Assembly (NCBI GenBank): GCA_013407085.1
Contig: JACCGJ010011166.1
Location: forward strand, 33,079 to 97,078
Origin: Atriophallophorus winterbourni
Lineage: Eukaryota; Platyhelminthes; Trematoda; Plagiorchiida; Microphallidae
Length of the DNA: 64,000 nucleotides
Direction: 5' to 3'
A program made the translations under genes and the position numbers. The stretch's first letter is position 1, and the number at the start of each line of letters is the position of its first letter. Under the pieces are notes generated by a model. That model was not told the DNA's origin and did no database searches. It saw only the letters and a list, made by a program, of their open reading frames with translations. Shown here piece by piece: positions 41,101 to 53,100 of this stretch.

Positions 41101-44100
41101 CACGTATTTGTGTTATGTCTGTGATGCTCTGCTGACCCACTGCTAAGAGAGAACCACAACCGTTACTGAACTTATCTATTATATAAATGAATGAATATCA
41201 CAATGCATGTACAGTAAACGATAATCACATTACGCGTTGCAATTCGCAGTAATTATATATAATTATTTTTGGACAACACAATGAACAGCCATAGTATGTT
41301 GTTGTTCAATTCGATCATTTTTACAAACGATTCAGTACTCATGAGTAATCCAGAAACAGCCAAATTCACCCACTCCAGAAGAAAAATTTCGAAAGGCATA
41401 TTAAAAGTATATCAGTCATTATTAAATTTTTGTTTAACCCATCGACACAATTATTCACGAATTTATTGAAGGCTCAGTGAGTAGAATTGATGATCGATTA
41501 TTTTAACAAGCTAAAGTTTTTGTGGATGTATAACTCATAAATTGTGATTTTATATCACCCCATAGTAAATCCACTTTTGAAACTGATGCCGCAAGTAGTG
41601 GGAAATAAATACGTTGAATTTTCTATAACTTGTGATTGTTATGTCTAAAATTACCACCAAATATATTTATAAAAGGAAATGGCTCTGTAGCAGAACAGTG
41701 TCTCTACATATTTATTATTGTACACTTTATTTACTCTAGTTACTCTTTCGCTAACGTCATTCAAAAATCTGTCTGCATCACGTGTATATTTATTGACCTC
41801 CGTCGCCTGGCCAGTGGCATCGACCAGTTTTAAAAATCATGTGGCGCGACAAATATAAAGAAGTAGATACTAATAGCAACGAACAAGTGGATATCGGAGA
41901 CAAGAATATCAACAGGCAGCGAACAACAGTGCTGCCCTTTTCTCTATTCAATTTTTCTTCGAACTTGATTGTACTGCATAACGCTGTCACTCCAGAAAAG
42001 ATCAGATTTGGAATATTAGCGTTCTGTGAGCCAAGACATGGGGGTTGAAAAGACAAAGCCGTCGCTAGAACGCAGTAGTCAGAAAACACAACTAAGGACC
42101 AACCAAATCTATACTAATTAGACAGGTAGAGACCTTGCCCGTCTGGTGAAATATTGCACTTCAACAAATTGTTGCGATTAAGGCCGAATAAACCTAGGGC
42201 TCGTGAGACATCAAGGCTTTTCAAATTTCTGTTTATGAAAAAATCAGCAAATATCACATAAAAATAATCGAAATATTACACTTTATCCGATTCCACTCAA
42301 ACACTCTAACGAAAACGACGCAATAATTATGCGTTTCGATGTGTTTGTAGGTAGAGATAGCTGGTACCAAATTATAACAAATGCTGTGCATAGCTGTAAG
42401 ACGTGTGATTCACACATGGGAAAATCTGTTAGAAAATCTTCGTGGCATTAACTGAAACATATTTGTGAAATAAGGTCTCGTGTATCCCGCTGAATGAACG
42501 ACAACGAGTTTACTTGACATCTGAGACTGACAATATTCTGACTCGGATCACATCCACTGTATCCACTGTGATTAAATTTCATGCTAAATTTTCAGAATGG
42601 TCACTCACGAAGTCAATATTTGCGCTCAATGATCAGTATTTCGGTTTTGGATTAAAAATACACTCATCAATAAATATTTTCTAGTTTGAGGCCGCTTTTA
42701 CCTGTTTCTCAACAACATTTTGAGTCTTCTTTGGTTTATTAATCAGACAAATTATGCAATTATACATACCCAAAAAATTATTGTCAGTGGTAGACTTGTT
42801 TGCGTATCGCGGTGATTTATAAAAGAGGAATCACATAATCATTTTCACAAGTATAGAATCTTCAAAATGTTCAGCAAGAAAATTATATTGACGTCGTATG
42901 ATCCGGTTGAGAAATAAGCGACCGCAATGGGAGCTCGGCTATCGTAGTTAATTTACTACTAATCACAGTTACCATTTTACGTATGTACAAATGGGGAATC
43001 TGGGTATGAGCACAATTCCCGAATAGGTGCAGCCGAGAAGATTAAAACGAAGATTTCATCCGATACACCACCACGCCACCTAAGTTGAATATAACATGGA
43101 AGAATTTCTGATATCCCATCAGACTAAATAATATAAACGCTTGGGAAGAAATGATTGTACAGTAATTATTTTTTAATCAGAACATGCTTAACTCCCGGTG
43201 AAGAGGTCGGATTTATACCAGAAAAAACAAGTGAATATAAAAACATTTGATATTGAATTTTTGGTTTATTTGTGACTTACCATGTGGAATCAGCTTGACA
43301 ATGCCACTGTAGTTTGGCTGTTAAGGAATAATCATAAAAATACCAAATTTAGCAAAGGCAATTTTAGAAATAGCAAGCACGAGAATAATTACCTTGAAAC
43401 TTTTTTCTATGAGAAATATGGAGATGTATGAAACTTTGAGATTCAGAAATGTTTTTTAATGTAGAATGCTTGGAACGGAATGAAAACGTGGACTTGATGT
43501 TCTACATTGCATGAAAAATCATCTTCGCGGTGATATCGATTGATAAAATAATGCGATCAGTGTTACTTTTGAGTAACCAGTAAGTAAAAATACTAAACTA
43601 AAAACTCATCAATATTAGTTTACTTATATTATAGCCACTATTCTAATATTGTCTGTTCTAAAATGAAAAAAACTTGTCGCTATCTGTTTTTATTTAATTA
43701 TTATATGCTTGTATTCTGCTGCGATTTTGCGATGCACTACATCAACAAACTTATTTTAATTGTTTAAGGCGAATAATTCAATGGAGGCCAAAAACATACA
43801 ACTATTGAGTTTCTCTTGCTCACCTCTATTGTGTGAAAACATTGACAATCATTTACAAGCACTTCAACCCGTTACATATATATGATTGATTAGCTTAGCT
43901 CCAATTTATGGATCGGTCTTCCGAAGTTCTTATCTTCTGATCTCGCTTAACATTGGTTTTAAAGTATAAGCTTGTTCACCGGACTTTCCACTCATTTATT
44001 TATGTTTTCATCATGCGATCCCAATTTCGAGAGAGTAATGAAGCCGACTTTGATCTTTCCGACGTAATGTCTTTTCGGATACCGTCAACTTTGATCCAAC

Positions 44101-47100
44101 AAGGTCATGTGTAGACATGCCACGATCAGATTAATGACGTCAGATATTCACGTGATGAAACCTTGCAAACAAATAAACTATTGGCCGGATGTGTCCAACC
44201 AAACGGTGGTTGGATTTTATGAAAATCAGCTGGTATTGGGTTTCAAGGTGATTCAGAAAATGAAGAGGTTGCAGACGAAACGTAATCAAACAAAATTTCA
44301 GCAGTAGGATCAGACTTGGGCTATATCAAAATCAAGAAACTTATTCGAGTTAGCAAATTTCTGACAAGTAACACGGCATTATAGTTTGATCCACGCGTTC
44401 GAAATATGATTAGGAATGAAGTTTATTTTTGCAGTTAGTACAGCTTGCACTGTTCGGGAGGCATGTCAAATTCAAATAGCAAACAAGACTTGCATGACGA
44501 CATATAAACTTATTGAGAAGAGGACACGCTTATCTCGCGAGAAAATGCGCATTATATTGCAAAATATTACAGAGTTGAACCTTAGGAGGTTTACAAACAG
44601 CGCTGATGTTTGCCAAAATTATGATGTCATCTGAACCGGATAATATATTCTTTGGAAATTTTGGTTGAAATTTAGTTTACAAAATGAGATGGCGATCTCA
44701 CTATTTCCGTAAATAGAAATTTACATTACAACCAGAATTAAAATGACGTGTTTCAAATCGATATCCGTCTTTATCGCGAGTGCTAAATATACCGTTGGTT
44801 GTAACTTTAATACTAACTGCAAGCTGTACATGATGTGTTGAAAATACGAAGCACGGAAATTGGAAAGCGATTTGTTGGGAACAGCGGAATACGAAGATAA
44901 ATAGGCGCATAATAGAATCTTTAAACTTCGATGAAAGAAACTCCGATTTATACCAAAGTATCTGGTTGTTAAACCTCTGGTTAATTCACGCAATTCCTGG
45001 AAATTGGCTGAGGGCATAACCAGAGTGCTCTTGAAACAACGGATTCACCAGGTCAACAAACCTTCGATAAATCCAAGTTCGAAAGCATAACACTTGATTT
45101 CCAAACTCTGAACAGAAGTATCTGCAAACTTTGCAGAAAGCAAGTTGTGGTCTTGGCCGCACAGACCATGCTTATAGCGGAAGGACCAAACACTTAAGTT
45201 CGACAAATTATCAAGTTCTCCCAATAAAATTTTGTTACATAAATGTGATATTAAAATTAATGCTAGCTAGTACTTAAAAGTCATGAATTTGTTAGACCGA
45301 CCCCTATCGCAGCCCGCGTAAATTAATTAATAATCAGCAAAGCTGACAAAGGGAAGGTCACAGTAATTCTTAATAAGTAAGACTCTGCAGCAAAAGTAGT
45401 TGCACTTATTCAGGGCCCATATGAATTATTGGATAATAGAAAACAGACGAAGATCATGAATAACTGCATGGTCGTTGTTTTTACGTATTTACGTAAAGTT
45501 TGTCAGATCGCACAAACTTGAGCGTCCAGCAAATTATCAACGGCGTATCGATCTGCTTAAACATGAACCACTTCATATTTAATGAGCAATTATATAGACA
45601 AAAAGAAGGGTTGGCGATGGGTTCACCGATATCTCCAGTACTTGCGAACATGTATATGGAGCATTTCGAGAACAAAGCCCTTAACAATGAAGGGCTTAAG
45701 CCAAAATTATGGTGGCGCTATGTTGATGACACATTTGTTATCATCAAGCGAGATCAGTTATAGGCATTCTTCAACTATTTAAATGAAATAGACCCACGTA
45801 TTACGGTCACAAAGGAAGTTGAGTCTTGCTCAGGCAATCTTCCATTTTTGGACTGTTTAGCACAAAAAGTAGACGGGAAAATAAAAACATCTGTCTACCG
45901 GAAACCTATCGATATAGATGCTGTACTACGATACTCTTCCGCTCATCCAAGACAAGTCTTTAGCTCCATATCTTGTTCCATTTTCCATAAGATAGAACAC
46001 CTGTGCAGCGACGAAAGAGACCGTAAACAGGCGCACCGTGAAGCGAGCCCAAAGGCTCATTGACCACGGTTATCCAAAACGTTTTGTAAAACGCCAATTG
46101 ATGAAGGTAAAATACCCGTCAGAAAAATCGGAGAAAAATTGGCGAGATACAGTTTGTATACCTTACTTAAAATGCACATCTGAGGCGATACGTAGTATCT
46201 TGAACCAGGCGGCCATACGCGTGACTTATAAGAAAGGGAAAACTATCCGTTCAGTTCTGATGCACCTCAAGGATAAGACACCTTTATCTAGCGTCACAAA
46301 CAGCATCTACAGAATCAACTGCAAGGACTGTTCGGGTGTTTACATAGGCCAGACTTCCAGGGAAATTCACACTAGAATCGAAGAACACCGAAAGCGTGTA
46401 CGGAAACAGCCCCGGGATGCTAGGGAATATCAATCCCTTATTCGTGATTCCGCCTTGGCGGAGCACGTTTTAGATACGGGCCACAGCGTCGATCTAGACA
46501 ATGTGAAAATATTAAGACGCGGTATTAAACCGTATAGCGAACGCCTACATGCGGAGGCGGTCGAAATTGCGAAGGCAGGTCCACTGGCAGTCAATAAGGT
46601 GGATGGGGTAGAAATCTTCACAATCTGGCGCTCGGCACTACTGCGACGGTAAATAGTTATTATTCACCTTATACCTACTAGTTAATTAGATTATTGTTTT
46701 TCTTCAAAAATAGGTTAACCTTAACCCCGTTAGTTATGTACTTTTACCTATGTGGGCAGCTGTGCCAACTGACCTTGACCGTGTTCACTTGTATCGGATT
46801 GATTTGGATACACACGGTGAGGAAAATGGACCACTGATCCTGGTCATTCCCACGAGACGTGACACACGGTAAGCGTACTATAGGCTGTTTAGCGGTCAGG
46901 TCAAATAAGTGGTGGTGGGTTGACCGCTACTTAATCATGTTCCCTGTCCTGACTATCACCCTTGGTCTGACGAAGCTTCTGTGTCAGAAGTGAAACGTTA
47001 CCCAAAAACTATTTTAACCGATTCCACTCAAATTTCTTTGCATTATAAATACACGATCGGTCCCAAACATATTCCAATCGATTACGTAAAGGGAGTTTAG

Positions 47101-50100
47101 GTGTTAAAGGGGTTTTTTGCGTGACTGTGATAAACCTTCACCCCAAGTCTATTCCAATGCCTAGGTTCCAGGGCTTACTGAATATACATAAGACGGGCAT
47201 TCCTATACCACTAATCGTCCATGGAATGGGATCCCCCCACACGAGTTACTTAGGAACTTTGCCCGATTGTTTAAACCGTTAGTTGGCAGTACTGACTCGT
47301 TCATTAGGAATGCATACGGCTTCACACACGATGAGTTTACGTTCAATTTCAACGTGCGCGCTTTGTTCATGAATGTTGATTGAATGTGCATTACAAATAG
47401 CTGAAATCAGATGTCAATTAGACGGATCTTACAAATTTAAGCGCTCAGCAAATTATTAATGGTGTATCAATTTGCTTGCAGATGTGCCACCCCTTGGTGG
47501 GCAGCAGTTGTATAGACATAAGAAAGGATTGGCAACGTGTTCGCCTATATCGCCAGTGCCAACAAATATGTATATGGAGTACTTGAAATAAAATCACTCA
47601 GTGTGGATTATATTAGGCAACACTTGTGATGTCCTTAGATTGATGATACATTTGTCAGTATAAAACATGACAGACAAGAGGTATTTACAATCACTTGGAC
47701 GACTTACGCCCTTGAATCAGTTACTAAAATCTGGAATCCAGCGCATGGTACTTGCCCTTCTAGACTGCCTAGTGCGAAAGGTCAACAGTTTACTGGAATG
47801 CCGTTCTAAGGCGCACCTCCGCGTAACCTAGACATGTATTCAGATTCATATAATCGAGCACGTACTTAGAGATGATTTACAAATGAAGCATGTTTATCGA
47901 GAAGCCAGTCAGCGGACTCATAGATCACGGCTATTCTAAGAGCTTTGTAAAACGCCAATTGAATTGGGTAAAATACCGTAAACCTAAAGCGGAGAAAAAA
48001 TGGCTAGCTACGTAAGTCAAACGTATGTAAAAGGGGTATCTGGATCGATAAGTAAAATTTTAAACGCGGCTTAATACAGGTAAAATATAATAATTTAACT
48101 TTCGACAGCTCTACTAATTTGATCTGATCAATTTCGCCATTTTATTACGCTCGACTTATTGGGGTTATAGAATCAAGTGTAATTATAGCCCTGTTGGGTA
48201 CCACGGACAGACTGCCAATGAGCTGCATACAATAATCGAACAGCATAAAAAGGGCATTTAGAAATATCCAATGGATGAATGGTCTATCAAGCATTGATCG
48301 AAGTTTCAGCATTAGCTAAACATGTGTTGGACACTGGCCACAGTGTTTACTTTGACCATGTAGATATACTGCAACGTAGCATTAAGCCTAATATTGAACG
48401 ACTGCATGCTGGGCAGATGAAATCAATACAGCAGTTAACAAGATTGCCTGGCCTGAAATTTGTATCATACGGCATTGAGCGCTACGATAGACAAACATTT
48501 ACTAATGTTGGAATTCTGCACAATTTTCGATTAATTTTTTATAGTTAGCTTTATGCGCATTTCTCTCATGAAACAACTTTGGGCGAGACACTTTCAAGCA
48601 CACCAGACGACGGAAAGAAACAGAACAGCCAGCGTATAAAAATAAGATGACACGTCGATTACGAATACTACCGACCGCCGACGATGTTATCTAGCTTGAT
48701 GACGAAACGTTCTACTACTACAATGCCACCTCAGCGAACATAGAACACCCCATGTTTAGCCGTGCACATGTGAACCACGGTGTTAATTAACCTTGACCAA
48801 ATTCACGCTGTGCTAGGCCAATTGATCTTGTCTTTGTCTACCCGACTGGACAGCCCCAGGATTTCAACAGGCTGTTTAATGATACGACCATTCAGATGTG
48901 GTAGTTGGAGTGCTACTTAATCACGTTCCCTGTTTCGGTCTGACGAAGCTTGTGTCTTAAGTGAAATGATACTCAAAACCGACATAACCGATTGCTTTCA
49001 AATTCATTTTCGTGACACATAATGTGGCATTCCACCTTCATTCATGTTCACCAACACAGAAAATTTGTCACCATCGTGGTGTCGGAACAACGTCAATTCT
49101 ATGAGGACTAATGTACTTAAGACTACCTTGTGAGGTGACAGAAATTATCACCTCAGAGATACTGCCAAGTGATTTCATAATTAATCGGGTATATCTGAAA
49201 TGTAGCTTCACATACGGATCATCATTTCAAGCACTGGTGTGAAAATATTATCACGTGTGAATAATTGAAACCGTTAGACTGAACAATCATATCTATTCGT
49301 TAGTTCCTAGTTGAAGAAGAAATGAGGGGATAAATTAAAAAAGAAGATTGATGAAAAGCAATAGTCGGAAAGATATATAAGTCAAGCGCTAACTTATTGT
49401 TCGATAAAACGTTACCTATTTATGAATTTCACCGTAAATATTTGAAATAATATTTTGAGCGACAGTAAACATTTTAATGTCGGTAAACAATGGTTCAATC
49501 TTGTATTCGATTGAGAGAGAGAGGGGTCAAGTTAAATTCCACCGTGTCTAAAATATTCATGTTCCAGTGGATTCTAGAGTCTTCCGATAATCACGCTAGT
49601 TTAAGTATTGTTATCAGGTTAGGTTGCGTAAAATAGGCGAAATTCAAGAAAGCATGAATCATCCGGAAATTCTCATTGTCATCTGCAAATCTTTCATTTA
49701 TTAATTTCCTGATTGTTCCCCAAATCTAATCGTTACATATTAGAACAACAACCACGGTTTGTTGAGAGTCTTGGCTTGAGCTGCGACCAAGCTCAACTCT
49801 ACTTTGGTGCAGTATAGAATGTTGAATTATTTAAAATATTTTTTCCAATAGAAGACGACCCAGTGTAAGTGGTTTTGGATTCATTTCGATAAGAAAGTTG
49901 AGAAAAGCACTTGCTCGTGGTCGCCGAAAGATATTTTAAAAATTATCTTATCCATAAAGCCACTGTATTGAGAAGTTGTTCAAACATCCCTGAAGTATGG
50001 TACTTCAATTTAGGTATAATTCAATGCTAATGTTAAAGTCACTGCTATTTTCTAAGCAAGCTAGAGAAATCAGCCAAAATCGTGATTATTTGTTTATTTG

Positions 50101-53100
50101 ACCTTGATAAAAAATACATTTGGTGTAACTCGGGAATAATTTCAAATTTTAAAGAGAATCAATGGGTGAAGGTTTAAAACATTCGGTAATATTCACAACT
50201 ACTTCCATCCAATTAGCTCGTTAAGTATGATAGGGAGTTAGGTTGGAGTATATTAAGTCGACTACGCAATTTACTTGAGGTCACACAATCTTGGGAAAGA
50301 TGCGTGAATTTACCTATATATTACCGCATGTTTTTTATAAAATTCATTGTAAGATAAAATGTATATCAGCCCAAGAGAAACATTCCGAGATCGAAAACAT
50401 ATATAGTGACTCAGAATCAAGGAACTGAATGTCATAGGCCTACTCTACTTGAACCCAAATTCAGATGTACCGATTGCCTTGTTCATTTATATTAATCCAT
50501 ACATGAATGAAGTAAGGTGAGCGAGTATGATTCATTGTCATAAAATATCCATGCAGTGTCCTTTTTAAAATTCTATTGATCATGGTGTTTGAAGTCCAGC
50601 CACATTTTTCTTATTTTTGTCAGAAAACTTAAGTATTAAGGAGCTAATAGAGATCTGTCAGAGAAAATGCATGAATGGTTACAAATTCACTCTCGCTACT
50701 CTCCTGTGAATTTCACGAGGTTCAGTAATCCCGATCGAACTAATTGAAAAACCTATGCATTGGAATGTGATTAAAATGATATAGAGAGCAAAGAAAAGTT
50801 CTTCTTTAATATGATCATTGTCGTATTACTCAAACTACTGGCGAGAATTTGTCTTGAATACAGTGGTTTGTCCACAGCAAACAATTCAACGGAGGATTGG
50901 AGAGTAAACTTTATCTACGATATTTCAACTACTTTCACCGAAATTAATTGCTTTATTTCCATTTTAAATGTGATATAAATGGACAACATAACATTCGTAT
51001 TGAACTATGGATACACGAGAACAAGTGAATAATCAGTGCTCTCACAAGCGTTCCAGATGTTTTCGAACTTACACAGTAATCGTTTTATTAATATCATCGC
51101 AGACAAAACGAGTCATTATATTTTCTAAGAAATTGTTTGCACTCTACTGCATTTTGATAACCACGAAAAATTTATCAAATATTCACAACAATATTACGGA
51201 TGTATTTTTAAAAATGATTCACTGAATTTATATGTTAACAAAATATATTGATAACTTAAATGTGAATACAATTTTATCAAACGAGAAGAAAATGCAGGTT
51301 CTAAATAACAGCATATATCTAAAACTTTGTAAATGACAAATAGAACCGCAAATGTTAATAAATATTTATTGAAATAATCATTCCGATGCCTATCAGAGGC
51401 ATTGTATCCAAATATCATACGCATTCAATGCGTACTACGTAAGTGATAGAAAATGTCCACCCAATTCCGTTTATAATTTGTTTCGTAGTAGTCTATTGTT
51501 TATCATAGCTAAACATCAGAAAGTCATCCTACAAAATTTATGAAGCATATTAGCATTAGCCTTATACAATGTTTAGGTAACAAATTTAACGCACAAACTG
51601 AAATGTTGTGGGTTTTAGATTAAAATTGATGCACCGCGGGGATAAGTTATGGATTACGCATATCTAACAGATTTGTACCTGATAATAAAAACCAATAGGC
51701 TTTTAGAAGAATCTAGTTTACGGTTGCTAACTTACAGATTTGATTTTATCTAAAACCGGTAACCGCTTATGCTACACGATCTACATCAAGAAGTATATAT
51801 GAATTGATAAAAACGTCAAAATAATTTATTTTATATTGCTAACTTTATCCTGTAGACTATTTTAATTGTCCGGGCTAAATCCGCTCAGATAGCCTCAACT
51901 TGAATTAAAAGATAACACATATCTATTGCAGAGCGTGTGCTCTCTTAAAACTAATTTTGACAAAAAGCCTGATGAATTTGCGAAATGCAACCATCTTATT
52001 AGCAGTACGAAGGTACAACAACATATAAGCGTGGTGTTTTGTCATCCAAAACGAATCCAGATGATATTAAACTTTATACATATTGTTATGTTTACGAAGT
52101 GGGTATGATCTCAATTTCAATGGTATGTTTTAAATAAAAGCTTAGCATCATTTAAAGTTATAATTCAGATCTTTCATTTCATTCAACCTTCGTAGCATGA
52201 TATCAATTTATTGTCTTGTGAACTATCAACTTTCAAATGAACTAGTTAAATTTAATTGTACAAACCCTAAAGGAAACTCTCACGAATTAACGGAAGTTTG
52301 ATATCATTTTTTCATATCATAGCAAAATATGATTGTTCATTAAAACTAACTAATTCAAAAAGATGTTCCAATTTTCTAACTGAATTCAACACCTAATTTA
52401 CTAGTTTACAAATTTTACAAAATAAAAAATAAAAACTGACATTTTAACTCACCCAGTATTTTTTGAACTGGTTGAGCATTGACTGAGAAAAGACGACGAC
52501 AGCTCTGTTGTTACACAAGAAGATAAAAGTAATGAGTTTTTGCTCACCGGCTTCTCTTAACGACATAATTCATCAAAGTGCGACCATGTGTAGACTTTAC
52601 GTCTTCATTCAAATCCGTTCCTCCACAAATTGCAATTATTGGTATAGAATCTCTGATTTCTAGAATTAGAGATTTTGAATTCAGTAAAATATTTTTATTG
52701 CTGCATAATGACAAAATAATCACTATTTAAAATGGCTAGATGCTTGATTGTAAAATTGTACTGGGCGTTTACTTATATCATCGAATTTCGCTGTATATTG
52801 GCAGAAAATCAGCACAAAATTCTGTTGTAACATCATATGAGTTGCATAGACACTATTATTCGTTATTGGCGTGAAATTTTGATTTAATTATCACTATGCC
52901 TATTCTGAATAATCTTATTTTTTACTCGCAGATATATTGATGTTTGCGGATTTTATAATTAATATTCTCCCTTCTATCAAAATGCAGCTGCTGAGTTCGT
53001 CGGCTTAGTTTCTGAGCAACAACTCGCAATGCGATGTCGATGTGCGGAAAAACCTGGCGTATTGATCACCGTGATCAATCCAGTGAGTCGATCGTTTTCA

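Larger units (their letters stand above)
35712..43280 (-). other. GLT1D1-like intron 4
   Basis: 7569 bases. It contains satellite-like units (36455-36500, 38570-39320), a LINE family A fragment (40712-41012) and a short match to the Penelope 3' end (42287-42301). ORFs at 37302-37767 (+) show no recognised signature. The remainder is AT-rich with nothing found. Confidence 0.65.
45330..47035 (+). mobile_element. Penelope-like element, copy 1 (RT and GIY-YIG)
   Basis: + strand, antisense to the host gene. From [14 protein letters not shown] (about 45338; a TAA follows) to a GIY-YIG endonuclease and a 3' non-coding region. The middle of the RT (the [15 protein letters not shown] block found in copy 2) is missing at about 45480-45500, so this copy has an internal deletion. 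The 3' region (46885-47035) is shared with the 3' region of copy 2. Penelope-like elements are retroelements with an RT related to telomerase. Confidence 0.9.
43318..52452 (-). other. GLT1D1-like intron 3
   Basis: 9135 bases. It carries the tandem pair of Penelope-like elements on the opposite strand (45330-49015). Flanks 43318-45320 and 49020-52452 are AT-rich with no gene, repeat or RNA recognised. Confidence 0.7.

Noticed and set aside
46880..47050. A complete, foldable hammerhead ribozyme
   Set aside because: Only the core and stem II could be placed by eye. Stem III and stem I do not close convincingly, so only a hammerhead-like core is claimed.
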